Part shown: one piece after another, positions 1 to 10,804 of the stretch | Layout: each line of letters opens with the position of its first letter | Position numbering within the stretch: position 1 is the first letter of the stretch | NCBI GenBank assembly: GCA_020746105.1 | Contig: CM036634.1 | Span: 744,001-808,000, forward strand | DNA: 64,000 nucleotides | Reading direction: 5' to 3' | From: Trogon surrucura | Taxonomy: Eukaryota; Chordata; Aves; Trogoniformes; Trogonidae | Notes under the pieces: model-generated | What the model saw: only the letters and a program-made list of their open reading frames with translations | The model's database searches: none | What the model was told of the DNA's origin: nothing | Program-made: the position numbers and the translations under genes

Positions 1-1075
1 GAGGGGGAGCCTCGCCTGGATGCTCACTCCAGCTCGGGGGCTGCTCATTCCCCCGATGAGCACCGGGAGAGCCCCCTCCCCGTGCGCCGCCGCTCCGCGC
101 TCGGGCTGAAGTTTCGCCCGGGAGGATCTTTGCCCCGCTTTTCGCAAGGATTGTACCGCTGCCCGCTCGACTTTGCGCCTCCAGACGTGCCTTCCCCGAC
201 CCCTAAGATGAAGAGGGCGATAGCTGAAGGTAGGTGCGTCCCCGTCCTCCCTCCCCCCTCCCCGTCGCTTTACCCCCCCCTTCCCCCCGCCGGGGCTCCC
301 CCGCTCCCCGGGGGGGGCGGCAGGGCAGGGCGAGGCGGCCGCGTCCCCAACTTCGCACCGCACCGGCAACTTCCCTCGCTGCAACTTTTTTTTTTTTGTT
401 TTCCCGAGGAATCGGCGAGAGGCATCCCCAGGTCCCGCCGCGGGGGGGAAGCGGGACCCGACCCCCGGGGCGGGGGGCGGTGGGCAGGGCTGCGGGCGGC
501 CGGGGGGGGACACGGCGGGAGCCGGGAGAGGCGGCGGAGGGGGAGCGGGAGCGCCGCGGATGCGGAAACGGAGGAGAAGCGGGGCCGGTGGGAGAGCGAG
601 CACCGGTACGGCAGCGAGAGGAGCCCCCCCAGCCCCCCGGCCTCGGCTCAGCCTTGGGGTGCCCTGGCTGCCCCCGAAGTCGGAGCTGGCAAAGTGCCGC
701 CGAGACCCCGCGTTTGCAAACCCCGCATGCCGCGGGGCCATGGAGCTGCTGTCCTGGCGGAGGGGGGCCGGAACGGCGGGGAGAGGGGATGGGGGCAGCT
801 CCCCTCTCCTCTCGCTCCCAGCCCGGCCGGCCGGCGGGGGCGACACCGGCTCCGTTTCCCGCGCCCGGCCGCCTGCGGGCATCTCGGCCGGGGAAGTTTG
901 CGGAGGCTCCGGGAGCCCCGGGGGGGACGGCGATTGCCGGGGTGCGGGGTAGTTGCTCCGCAGCACCCCTCCCTCCCTGCTTCGTCTCAACCCGGGGTGT
1001 TTTAGCCAGAGGCCGGAAAGAACTTGGGGTGCAGGGGGGGACCCCTCGCCCCGCCGGGGCACACCGCGTGTGGTG
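1..1075 (+). promoter_or_regulatory. CpG island, probable promoter and 5' exon region
   Basis: This is the only long stretch with very high GC and undepleted CpG dinucleotides; the rest of the window has the CpG scarcity usual for methylated vertebrate DNA. Sp1-type GC boxes are dense around 460-500 and G-runs are frequent between 430 and 520. No convincing TATA box is seen, as expected for a CpG-island promoter. A splice donor at 230 on the plus strand suggests that transcription runs left to right and starts near or before the left edge. CpG density falls off sharply after about 1,020. The island may also drive a divergent transcript; the sequence cannot decide this. The long open frames here on both strands are products of high GC and are not taken as genes. 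Confidence 0.8.
208..229 (+). CDS. Putative first coding exon (7 codons plus 1 nt), unidentified gene
   Basis: An ATG at 208 has A at position -3 and is followed by six codons (peptide MKRAIAE) plus one base. A strong donor, GAAG|GTAGGT, then begins at 230, so the exon would end in phase 1. Two other ATGs lie upstream (20 and 56) in other frames; the one at 20 opens a 29-codon upstream frame that stops before 208. The frame of the ATG at 208 has no stop back to base 1, so coding could instead begin outside the window. I do not recognise the peptide and give no gene name. The exon call rests on the CpG-island context, the start context and the donor only. The matching acceptor may lie tens of kilobases away or outside the window. 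Confidence 0.35.
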
Positions 1076-1091
1076 AGGCCGGCCAGGCACA

Positions 1092-1137
1092 GCTGAAAAT
1101 AGCTGTGCTAATATTTTCATCTCTGGCTGAAAATAGC
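1092..1137 (+). promoter_or_regulatory. Direct repeat of a MEF2-like 12-mer flanking the CpG island
   Basis: The 12-mer GCTGAAAATAGC occurs at 1092-1103 and again, identical, at 1126-1137, with starts 34 bp apart. A reversed AT core (TAATATTTTCAT) lies between them at 1109-1120. The core CTGAAAATAG differs at one position from the MEF2 consensus CTAAAAATAG. A related CCGAAAATAA is at about 1243. The second copy runs straight into a run of 20 T (1139-1158). The regulatory role is inferred from position and duplication; no binding is shown. Confidence 0.3.
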
Positions 1138-1158
1138 CTTTTTTTTTTTTTTTTTTTT

Positions 1159-4100
1159 CCTCCAACTGCTTTGGCAGCCCTGGTGATAGTCTTTGCTTCC
1201 CGGTTCCCGGTGTGGAGGGATGGGGCTGGGTCAGCGCTGGCAGCCGAAAATAAAACCCGAAATAGAAGACCTGCATTTGGAGGAACACACGCTCTCACGC
1301 TGCAGGTCCAGGCTGCTCGGAGAAACGTGTGCCACCCGGGTGTGTTTGCTGGAAACCCAGCCCACGGGTTGCAATTTTGAACTCGAGTGATCAGCCCATT
1401 GCAGGAGCTCCACTGCTGTCCAGGCAGGGTTTGGCATGCAGAGCCTCTTGCACAGAGTCTCTCCCCGTGTGTGCCATCTCCAGCTTGCTTCCTGTTCCCA
1501 TCGGTGACACAAATAAAATCTTTTCTTTCTTTTTTTTTTTTTTTCTATTTTGGAGGGCACTCTGCTTGATTTATTTGTGATGATCAAAGGATGTATCCAA
1601 AGCTCTGATCCAAGCTGCACACCGCCTCCTTTAGAGAGTTGGAGTCGTGTTTTTTTTTTTAAATCTGGAAATGGCCAATTTATTCCCGTTTGGCAACCGA
1701 CTTGGGAGCAGGCTGCGCTGCCGACTTCTCCTGCGGGCCCTTGGGAGATCACTGATATTTCAGCATCTCTTTGCCTTGTGCTGTGCCGTAGCCCGACGCG
1801 TGGGTTACCCGTTGGTTTGAAGCCGGCGGTTGGTTGTGTGCTTGTGCACAGGCTCCGGGTGGCACGGGCTGTTTTGCCTCCTGTGATGCTGTCGGAGGGC
1901 TGTCAGCCCGTGCGGAGGGAGCGGTGTCCAGGTGATGGGTGTGGTACAGGCACCCAGGACAGCCTCTCCCTCATCCTTCAGCATCCTGCTGCAGCACAGC
2001 CCTTTCTCCACACTGTGACATTCCCGGCTGCTACTGGGAATAACGTGAGACAACGCTGAAGATAATGAAATACAAAAGCTGTGTTACGACGGCTTTATTT
2101 ATAGAACAAGGCTTTGAGGGGTTTGGGTTTGAATTTTTTTTTTTTTTTCTTGTGGTTTATGAATTGCTCCTGTGAGAGGCTGGGTAGTCTGGATTGCTGG
2201 TAGGTGTGGTGTGACTGTAAAGTCCTTATGAACCTTGGGAGATTATGCTTAGATGAGTGACCATCCTGCCGTATCTGGACTACGTTTCCCGCTGTGGGGC
2301 TGCCAGGATACTTCAAGTGCCTTCTAAGCCAGAAATGGTCACCAGGGATGGTTCGACGGGCAGACCTTGCGCCCGGTCTTCTCAGCACTTACTGCCTTAT
2401 TAACACAATTTATTTATTTTGAGAGAGGTCTTTCCATGCTTTTATAAAATTTATTTTAAAAAAACCCGAAATAAACGTAAACCCCTGCAATACACGAACG
2501 TGCTCAGGGACTACTTATTCACTGACGTGAGAGCAGCTCTTTCTTTCTTCTTGAGAGGAAACACTGTTTACCAGTCTATTATTTTATATTTCCTTTCTGT
2601 GTAGTGTACATTTTGTATTGAGGGGCCTCAGCATTTTCCTGGGCTTGGTCCCCCCTTCCCCACCAGGCAGCACATACCCCAGCCCCTGTGTTCCATGGGG
2701 TGTTTTTGGAGAGGCTTCCTAAAGAGAAGGATCGGGGCAAGAAGGTGGAGGTGATGTTGCACTGCTGAGCGTTGTGTCAGCGCAGCTGTCGTCGTGTCCC
2801 TCCCGGTTCTGTGGTGTTTTCCCCACTAAGAGCGCTAGAGAAAACTGGTCCAGAAAATAAGTTAATTAGAAGGGGCGAGAGAAGCCGCTGCTGCTTTCTC
2901 CGCTGCTGCTGCCGTGGCTTGTGGGCAGCATGTGCCTGTGTGGCTCGCCTGCCTTAACGAGCCGGGTCCTTCATTAATTACCTCCACCCTGTGTTTTGAT
3001 GCTCTGAGCTTCGCTTGAGTGAAAACCTCCTGGGAGCCCGTGCCGTTCTTAAGTGCGATGGAGCAAGGGGAGGAAGGGGACAGTTGGCTGAGGTGCATCC
3101 TTTGCTACCTGCCCTGCACCAGGGGGGTTGGAAGGAGAGGGCAGGGTGATGCTGCTCTGGCCGTGTGCTCGGTGGGTGGCTCACCCTGGAGCTGGAAGCT
3201 GTCAGGGGACGTGGGGGTCCACAAATCACATCCCCACAGATGTCTCGATAACTCTGTGATAGTAATGAAGGTCCCACGCCTGCGTAATCTTCTTCCCATG
3301 TGAACAACGGCTTCGGCCATTAAGCCATCCAAAGGAATAAGCGAAATGTGCGCAATCCAGCAGGCGCTTCTGTGAATTTTCCAGCTTCTTTGGCTCCGAA
3401 GCAGTGGGGGAGACCGTGAGATAAGGGCAGGGAAGGAGAAGGATGCTCCAGGGGCCAGCTCTCAGGCACAGTGCTACGCACCCTGCGTGCATAGTGCTGC
3501 TGGCTGCGGGGAGCTGCTGCCCACACTGGAAAGTGAAACATCTTCCTCCCCTTCCCACCCTCCTGAGCCTTGACGCGAGAGCTGGAGGAGGGAGAGGGAG
3601 AATCCGTTGAGCCAGAGCCTCGGCACAAAGGAGGACAAGGCAGATTGCAAAGGGCTGAGCTCTAATCTCTGGCCTGAGCCTGCGACGCGGCCGCGGTGCC
3701 CATTGTGGGGCCGCTCAGCCCTGCCGTGCCACAGGTACGTGGTGGTGGGGAGGCTGAAGCCGCAGTCCCAGCACAGGATTCACCCTGCGCATCCAGCCGC
3801 AGGCAGAACCGGCGGGAGAGGAAAGGAGCTGGCCTAATTAGGAGGGCATTCTCTTCCCAATGCTTTCTGCTGCTGTCACCTTCATTAAGACCTATCTCAG
3901 AGTGCCAAGTTCCTCTTTTGATGTTCCAAAAGAGGGTTTTTTATGGTGGTTTTGGTTTTTTTTTAATGCGGGAGGTGTGCACTCAGTGGAATCAGAGTGT
4001 CCTGTGCCACTGCTAAAAGGCATCCTAAGAGGAGGCATCAAGGTGTGGTGCCTGCAAGGGATGGGGATGGCACGAGGGCTTCTCCCTCCCATCCAAGCAG

Positions 4101-5373
4101 GTAGCTTCGTGCTGTATCCCAGAGCCAGATGGATCTGTCTGGGATCTGTGAGTAACAGGGTTCCAGGGCTTCTCCGTCGCAGGCAGATACAGAGGTGTGG
4201 AAGGGAGGAGGGAGGCTTGTGATCTACAAAGCCCAGCCTCTCCTCCCCCTGCCACGCTGGTGGTTGGCGGCTCCTGGAGGTTTCCAGAGACTGAGGGAAA
4301 AGGAGGCAATTGTACTGAAAAGTCACGATCAGCTCAAAGAAGCAAAGGGTGGATCTTTCGATGTTTGGCCAGAGATGCCAAAGCAGCTCATACAGGCTTT
4401 TCTAAAATGTGCAGACTCGCCTCAGCCTGAGCTGGTGTCTTTTTATTGGGACATGCAGTAGTGTGAGTTTTGGGTGGCCAATGACCCATTCTGGTGGCGT
4501 TCAGTGATGATGTGTAGACTAGGAGCAGAGTGGCTTCAAAGTGACACAGATACATCCTCTGGTGCTGGGTGCAGCACGCGTGGAATGGCTCAGCCTGTGT
4601 GTAAGGCAGAAAATGTCTGCATGTGGTGGTGCCCAGACTCTGCCTATATTGACTTTGCTTTTAGAGAGCTCCTGGACATCCGGGCTTCTGGAGTCTGGCC
4701 TTGGCCCTGCTTCTGACTTCTTTGTCACTGAGCCTTTCTGTGATGTGGCTGCAGCTTTTCCAGTTCAAATGCTGGGAGAGTGATGCTGAGTTCTCTCCCG
4801 AGGGACGCAGAATGCGTTTAAAGGTCTGTCCAGGGCTAAAACGTGGAGGTCTGTGCAATTGCCGATCACTTCTTTAGCAGTGACACACAGTCAGGTGACA
4901 AGACTGATGCTACTCTCCTTAGGGGTGTTGCTGCATCAACAGCAGCTTTGTCTCTCCCATCTCGCCTGCCTTCCTCACAACCTTGGCTTTGTAGCCTGGA
5001 GCTGATCAATAGCACCAGCAAATTTTACAGTATTTGTTGTCCCTCTCAAGTGCCTGCCACTGGAACCAGGGGATTAGAGAAGTACTTGAGTTTTATTTTG
5101 TAGCCTCCCTGGTTTTCAAGAAAAACGGAAGCTTTACTCAAGCATGTGTAATACATTGAGGAAGCTGAAAGCAATGAAGTGTCCCAGTGCTGTGGTTTTG
5201 AGCACAGTTCTTTGGTGGCTCAGTAGTATGAAACATCAACCTGATGACTGGCAAGTAGCAGGCTGCAACCCTTCCCCTCCAACAGTTAGCAGCACTAGGG
5301 TGTTCTCTGCATGGGTCAAGCAAAGCAGGAGTTACAGAATATTTGCTGTCATAAACTCAGTGTTTGCTTTCAT
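1159..5373. other. Unique non-coding DNA next to the CpG island
   Basis: No repeat of a recognised family and no gene are seen. T-runs lie at about 1,528-1,545 and 2,136-2,149. The interval has ordinary CpG depletion apart from a small cluster near 3,685-3,700. Open frames on both strands overlap each other and lack plausible splice structure. This is compatible with the first intron of the gene starting in the island. Confidence 0.5.
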
Positions 5374-5520
5374 AAAATCACAGAATACTTTGGAAGAGAC
5401 TTCTGGAGGCACCTAGTCAGCCTCCTAAGTTCAAAGCTAGATCAGGTTGCTCAGGGGCTTGTCCTCCTGAGGATGGATGTCATCTCCAAGGATGGAGAAA
5501 TCCTCTTCTCCTCCATGGCT
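5374..5520 (-). mobile_element. CR1 LINE fragment, old and diverged
   Basis: The minus-strand CR1 3' end is recognisable in order: the AAAATCACAGAATA tail remnant, a diverged GGTTGGAAGGGACC region, the GATCAGGTTGCTCAGGG block, and CTCCAAGGATGGAGA. The divergence is heavy, with many substitutions and small indels and only one tail unit left, so the insertion is old. The element is 5'-truncated. Homology fades after about 5,520, although a degraded extension to about 5,700 cannot be excluded. Confidence 0.7.
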
Positions 5521-7779
5521 CAGACTTCTCTCCCGGTCTGGCCAAGACTGCTCAAGTCCTTTGTCACCTGGCCTGGATCAGGACCACGAGTGGCCCATGT
5601 CCCTTTGGCATGGCCGGGATTGCCTTCTTACTTCCTTCCACCACCAACATTCTTAAGTATTCAAAGTCCTTTTGCCAAATGATGCTGGTTTTGCTGTTTA
5701 CTTGCTTGGACTTCACTCAGAAAAACTTTCTTGTCCTGCATTTCTGGACTTTATGGTCTCCACGAATGTCTGGAGGGTCTTCGTCAGGTGTGCGTTGATC
5801 CCTGTCCACAGCTGCAATTCCACATGGAGATGAAGAAAAGGCCCAGGGAAAGCAAATGCAAATACATCAGTAGAGTGAGGTTCACTGCCTGGATGGGAAT
5901 TTCCAGCTTGTCACAGCTTTGCTCCATCTCCTGGGAGTTGGACACATTCCCTCAGATGGCTCTTTGAATTCTTGCTGCCTTTTTAACAGTTGTGCTTTCT
6001 TTTATCTCTCTGTGTTGCACCTTCCACTGGAAACAAAGGAATGTTTGCCATCAAATTCGATGCTTACTTTTCTTCCCTGAGCACACGGGATAATTATAGT
6101 GCCTTGCATGGACTTGTACTAATTGATCAGTTATTAGCGATAATTATAATTTACATGCTGGTTTAGGAGAAAGGGGCATATCCTCGGTAGAAATGATGCT
6201 CTAAGGTAACAGTTCAGAATTGCTTGCTGATTATCTCCTGTGTGCGGCTCATCGGGGGAATGGGTTAACTTTTTTTGTTGTTGTTGTGCAAAAAACGAAT
6301 CTTTTGCAAGAACCATCTGGCTGCTAAATTCTTCTCCCGAAGCTGTGCAGTTTACCGGGAGTTCATTTGCGTCTTTAGCTACTAAAGAGAGAGTAAAAGT
6401 GACTGATTAGTCTAAGACTGGGACCGTTCACATCAAAGTGACAGATTTTGTGAGCTGGATTTGGGAAAGTGTTTAAAACTGGTGTGTTTTCATTAAATTT
6501 TGAAGACTGCGGGCAGAACTGCGCTCTTGGCGCTCCGGCACGGCTCTCGACTCTGCACCCTGCGCTGTTATGTCAGAGTGAATTGTGAGGCTGCTAAAAT
6601 TTGTGTGTGTGTGTTTGATGACTTTAAATATTGATTTTAATTGTACGCCTTTCTTAAGGCTGTGAGGGATGATCAGAGCCACGTACAACGCAATAACACA
6701 GCAACGTGCGCAGGGAGGACACGTGAACTCAATCTGACTCCTGAGCGGAAGGGAGGAGGGAGAGGGATGGAAAAAAAGTCTTTGGAGGGCCCACATTCAG
6801 CTTTCCCTGCTTCCAGGCACCGCGGGGAGGATTTGTCAGAGGCACACCGTCAGCTGCCGGGCAGGTCAGGATTTCAGAAGCCTTTTGCAAGTGCTGTTGT
6901 GAACACTACGTACCCTCCTCTGGCAAAAAGCATCTTTTGAATCCGTAAGAGCAAGTACTGAGTTCGTTAACACTGTATTTGTCTCTGCAGAGAATAGCCA
7001 CCGGGGGCTTTAGGACTCGCGCACCTCCTGGTTTCGAGGGGCGGTGGGAAGTTGCAGGGTGATGAACTGGGGAGCAAAACCCTCTCCTGGGGCATAGGTC
7101 CCTGCCCCAGCGTCCGTGTCCAGCCTGGGTCTGGTGGCGATGGATGCTCTCCGTGCCCATGCAAACGCAGTTCGCTTTGGCTTTACACTAGAGGGCTGTC
7201 TGTCCCTTTCCCTTCGGAGAAAAGCCACCGCGTCTGTGCTGGGAACACTCTTGTCATCCACAGTACCGGCACGATTTGATGGCAGCCGATTTCGCCAGGC
7301 GACGCGGGCTTGTATTGACTGCTCATTGCTCTCCTCACGCCGCACGAGAACAGCCGTGCCCTGGTCTGGAGGGCAGCTGGAAGATGCTTGTGAAGTGAAG
7401 CCTCTGCGGGTTTCTCACCAGGCACTCTGTCCTCCTGCACAGATCAGCAGCCTTTTTGCAAGAACCAGCAGGCTTCAAACCACTCTTCCCCTCCTTCTGC
7501 TCAGGCTGCTTTCGCTGTCAGGAGTAACAGCACCGAGCGTGAGCGCGGGGGCTCACTCTGGGTTTCCAGGAGCACAGCGTTTGCTGCTGCTGCCCTGTGC
7601 TTGGCTGCAGCCCTGAACGTTGGCACGTTCTGCAGCTGTGGAGGTGCTTTGGCAGCGGCTACCCTGGGTGCAGGAGGAGGGTCTTCAGTGTCCTAGGGCT
7701 GAAGGAGATTTGGCAGTTTTCCTCTCCATAAGCTCAGGTGGGACAGCTTCCTCTGGCTCTGCTGCTGACAGCAGGGCTG
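5521..7779. other. Unique non-coding DNA
   Basis: No gene or recognised repeat is seen apart from the homeodomain-like pair at 6,089-6,148 and a short (TG) run near 6,602-6,615. From about 6,520 to 7,340 CpG is somewhat more frequent than in the flanks, but not enough to call an island. A good-looking acceptor (ATTTGTCTCTGCAG) ends near 6,990, but joining it to the exon ending at 229 brings a stop after a few codons. Confidence 0.45.
6089..6148 (+). promoter_or_regulatory. Paired homeodomain-type palindromes (possible conserved element)
   Basis: GATAATTATA occurs at 6089-6098 and again at 6139-6148, exactly 50 bp apart. Each contains the palindrome ATAATTAT, which holds two overlapping TAAT homeodomain cores. 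A further core, CTAATTGATC, lies between them. The surrounding 6,050-6,500 is AT-rich against a GC-richer background. Function as an enhancer is an inference from motif spacing. Confidence 0.25.
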
Positions 7780-7920
7780 GGGCCCTGGGCGTGTTTAAAG
7801 GGCGCTTAGATGTGGTGTTAGGGGAGGATGGTTTAGTAGTGAGCTTTGTGGAGCAGGGTTCACAGTTGGACTTTTCCAACCTGAGTGGGTCTTTTCCGAC
7901 TTGTAGATTTCCGTGATTCT
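7780..7920 (+). mobile_element. CR1 LINE 3' fragment
   Basis: The plus strand reads as the extreme C-terminus of a CR1 reverse transcriptase polyprotein (VFKGRLDVVLG), followed by the 3' UTR. The normal GGTTGGACTNGATGATC segment is replaced by a diverged AGTTGGACTTTTCCAACC. The fragment ends in GTGATTCT. The wording FKxxLDVVLGxxDGLV is typical of a CR1 subfamily different from the young copies at 20, 31 and 38 kb. It is strongly 5'-truncated and moderately diverged. Confidence 0.75.
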
Positions 7921-10370
7921 CTGCCGGGACCTTGGCAGCCGCAAGGGCTGATTGCTTCATGTCCACGCAGGCACTCACATCCCAGGTTTGTTAAATTCGC
8001 TCACCGTCACCTGGACTGGCTCTGACTGGGGGAAAAGATGAAACTAGCTGAGGTTTCCCTCTGCTCAGCCAAACCGGTTTGAATTCAGACCTTTCCTGAA
8101 CACGCCGCGGCAAGCACAAGCGCCTCAGTGACTTCCACGCACGTCGTGCCAGCTGCGCCGAGCGCATTTGTTTCCGCTCCCCGGTGCCTGTGCAGCCTTG
8201 GTTTGGGCAGAAGTGGTGTTAATTGAGAGCAGCCAAGTCCCTTGGCCCTTGCTAACAAGAGTCTGCTTCAGCGAGCAGGGCTGGAGGTGGGGGGGGGACG
8301 TGGTGGGGGTGGCTGGGAGCCAGCAGAGGGGAGGCACCGGTGGGAGGGAGAGCAGGGCTGGGCACGCTCTGGGGCTGTGCACGCCAAAATGCAGGAGTCA
8401 GGTCTTTGTCAGCGGCTGATTTATCAAGTCCAGGGACTTCTCTCCCTCCCTCTTTTCTGGATTTGCAGCTCCTATATCCTGAAAGGGAGGAGGGAATTAA
8501 GAGTGGTAATTACAGCAGCTCACAGCCCTCGCGGGTGGCATTAACCATGTGTGCGGTGATGGGTGTTGGGAGACTGCTCTGAGTGTGAGGATGGCCTGTT
8601 GGACCTGCTCCCTGTCCATCACCACCCAGGGGCTGGGACAGCAGCTGCTGCCAGATGTGAGGCAGCAGGAGGATCAGCAGGCTGAGATCTGCTGTCCCCT
8701 GAACTCCGGGCAGGGATGTCCCTGGGCTGGGCATCAGAGATGAGCCTGTTCTGCTGCTCAGGTCTCACCTGGTGCTGCTGTTCTGTCTCTGCTCCTGTCG
8801 TGCTGCAGGAGCTGGCAGGAGGTCACACATCTGCCTTGCCTTGCTCTGGCCCTGCTCCTCTGCCTAAACACTCCTCTGCAGACCTTGCCCTGGGGCCTCC
8901 ATGGAGCGTGTTGAGGTCTGCAGAGCAGCCCAGCTCTTGCCAGAGACTGGCAGCAGTGCATGACCAGCATGGGACTCTGGTGTGAGAAGGCAGCATGCTG
9001 GTTCTGCCTTTCCCTGCCTGTGGCGGGGGATGCTCCCAGCCCACGCCCCAGCCAGGCTGCTGTGCAGGGTGGTTTGGGCAGTCCCCGGGGAGCTGCCCAG
9101 GCTGGGCTGGTGGGCTACGTCGCTCCACCCCAGCTGCTGCTTCCCCCCGACATTTGCTCTCTGTGGAGACCGACGGCTGCTGAATCCCTCGCTTGGCTGG
9201 TTCAATTTCAATCCAGAAAATGAATTTTAGATGCTCTGGGTGAGACAGCAAAGGGATTCTGCCAGCCAAGCCTGTCTGGGCATTATGGGGGTGTCAGCTC
9301 TTGCAGGTTTTCACGTGTCATCTTTAAGCCTCAATTCCTGACATTGTACACTGAAGGGAGATTTCAGCTGGGGCTTGGAGGCAGAGCCTGGCCAAAGGCC
9401 TCTGGCTTGAAACTAAGACTGGAAGAGGTAACACCTTTGGGTCTGATGTTACCCACGAGACAGATGAGCCATCTCTCCCAGTCTTTCTAGCCAGGGCTGG
9501 TTCTATCACAACACAATTTTTGCTACTGGGACACCGACTGTGGCAGCGTCTAGAAGTCAGGCAGTGCTGATTCAAAGGGTGTCCCCAAGTCAGCGAGCAC
9601 TATCCCAGTTTTCCCGAGGCTGCATCCTCTCCTGTGTGCAGCTGAGGGTGGTCTCCAGCCCTGGGAAGGGGCTCTGGGGCTGCTGCATTTCCAGCCCCGC
9701 GTTCCTACTCGACGAGTGATGTTGTGCTTGAATAATGGGCCCTTTTTCTCCCAGGTTGGAAGGGAGCACCAGGGGAGCAGCACAGCCAAAGAGAGACGTT
9801 TATATGCGTGGCACAATAAATGAATCTTGAGCCGCCTCCTGGGAACCAGCCAGAAGAGACTGACTTTACTTGGCCGTGGCTTTCCAGTGGGAAATGCTCT
9901 TCTTTTCGCTGTATTTATTTTTGGCTTTCCTGGTGTTTTGCTAGGCTTACAATTAATCCTAAGCTGCTGGGTGGCCAGCTGGGCTGCGGGGACAAAGTCT
10001 TCTTCAAAGCAGTTTTCTTGGTCGTTTCCTGAGGACTCGGATGTGCTAGGAGCTTGGCAGAGCTTGACCTGGTTCCACCTGGGGCAGGCGGGCACGCTGC
10101 TTTTGATGGAAAAGGTACCCGTGGCTGCAGCCTGCACAGGGAAGGGTGTGGAGAAGCCACTTGGCGCTCTCCCATCAGACAGACTGGGAATTTGCTCTCC
10201 CATGGGAGAGGTAGTGGCCAGCACGCTGCTGCTGGGAGCTGGCACGTGGGGAGTGAACCACCTGTTGGTCGCTGTGTGCTTGAGTTGGTGGCAAATTGGC
10301 ACGGTGAGTGGGTGATAGAGCTGGGCTTGCCCCACATCCAGGTGCATCTGGAATGGTTTTATCATCAGTA
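7921..10370. other. Unique non-coding DNA
   Basis: No gene or repeat family is recognised. A small CpG-rich patch at about 8,100-8,170 and a G-run at 8,290-8,298 are the only compositional irregularities. The 271-codon minus-strand open frame at 9,550-10,365 has no recognisable domain and overlaps several plus-strand frames, so it is regarded as chance. Confidence 0.45.
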
Positions 10371-10804
10371 TAGAATCATAGAATGGTTGAGGTTGGAAGG
10401 GACCTTGAAGATCATCTCATTCCAGCCTCTTCCTGTGGGCAGGGACACCTCTCTGCCACCAGCCCAGGTTGCTCTAAGCCCCGTCCAACCTGGTCTTGAA
10501 CACTCCAGGGATGGGGCATCCACAGCTCCTTGGGCAGCCTGTGCCAGTGCCTCACCACCCTCATGGGGAAGAATTTCTTCCTTATATCTAATCTAAATCT
10601 CCCCTCTCGCAGTTTCAGGCCATTGCCCCTTGTACTGTCCCTACAGACCGTGTAAAAAGCCCTTCTCCAGCTTTCCTGTAGCCCCTTTAATGTATTGGAA
10701 GGCTGCTATTGGGTCACCTCAGAGCCTTCTCTTCTCTAAGCCGAATAACCCCAGCTCCCTCAATCTTTCTTCCAGCCCTCTAATCGTCTTCTTGGCGCTT
10801 TGGC
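10371..10804 (-). mobile_element. CR1 LINE, 5'-truncated
   Basis: Reading left to right this is the reverse complement of a CR1 3' end. It starts with the tail units TAGAATCATAGAAT, then GGTTGGAAGGGACCTT, the 3' UTR, and the C-terminal coding region including GGGAAGAATTTCTTCCT and TGTAGCCCCTTTAATGTATTGGAAGGC. About 430 bp are retained. The reverse transcriptase frame is broken by stops. Homology ends near 10,804, at the region encoding the segment before the HLEYCVQFW block. The copy is of medium age. Confidence 0.92.

Noticed and set aside
82-1288. Long open frames on both strands in the first 1.3 kb (307, 280 and 361 codons)
   Set aside because: They overlap one another in several frames, consist of low-complexity Pro/Gly/Arg-rich translations of a CpG island, and most have no domain or plausible start. 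High GC alone removes stop codons.
6960-7060. Second exon after a good acceptor near 6,990
   Set aside because: Joining it to the exon ending at 229 (phase 1) gives a stop within about eight codons, and no donor is convincing.
9550-10365. 271-codon minus-strand open frame
   Set aside because: No recognisable domain or signal, overlapping plus-strand frames of 162 and 180 codons, and it ends next to a CR1 tail. Length is within chance for this GC content.
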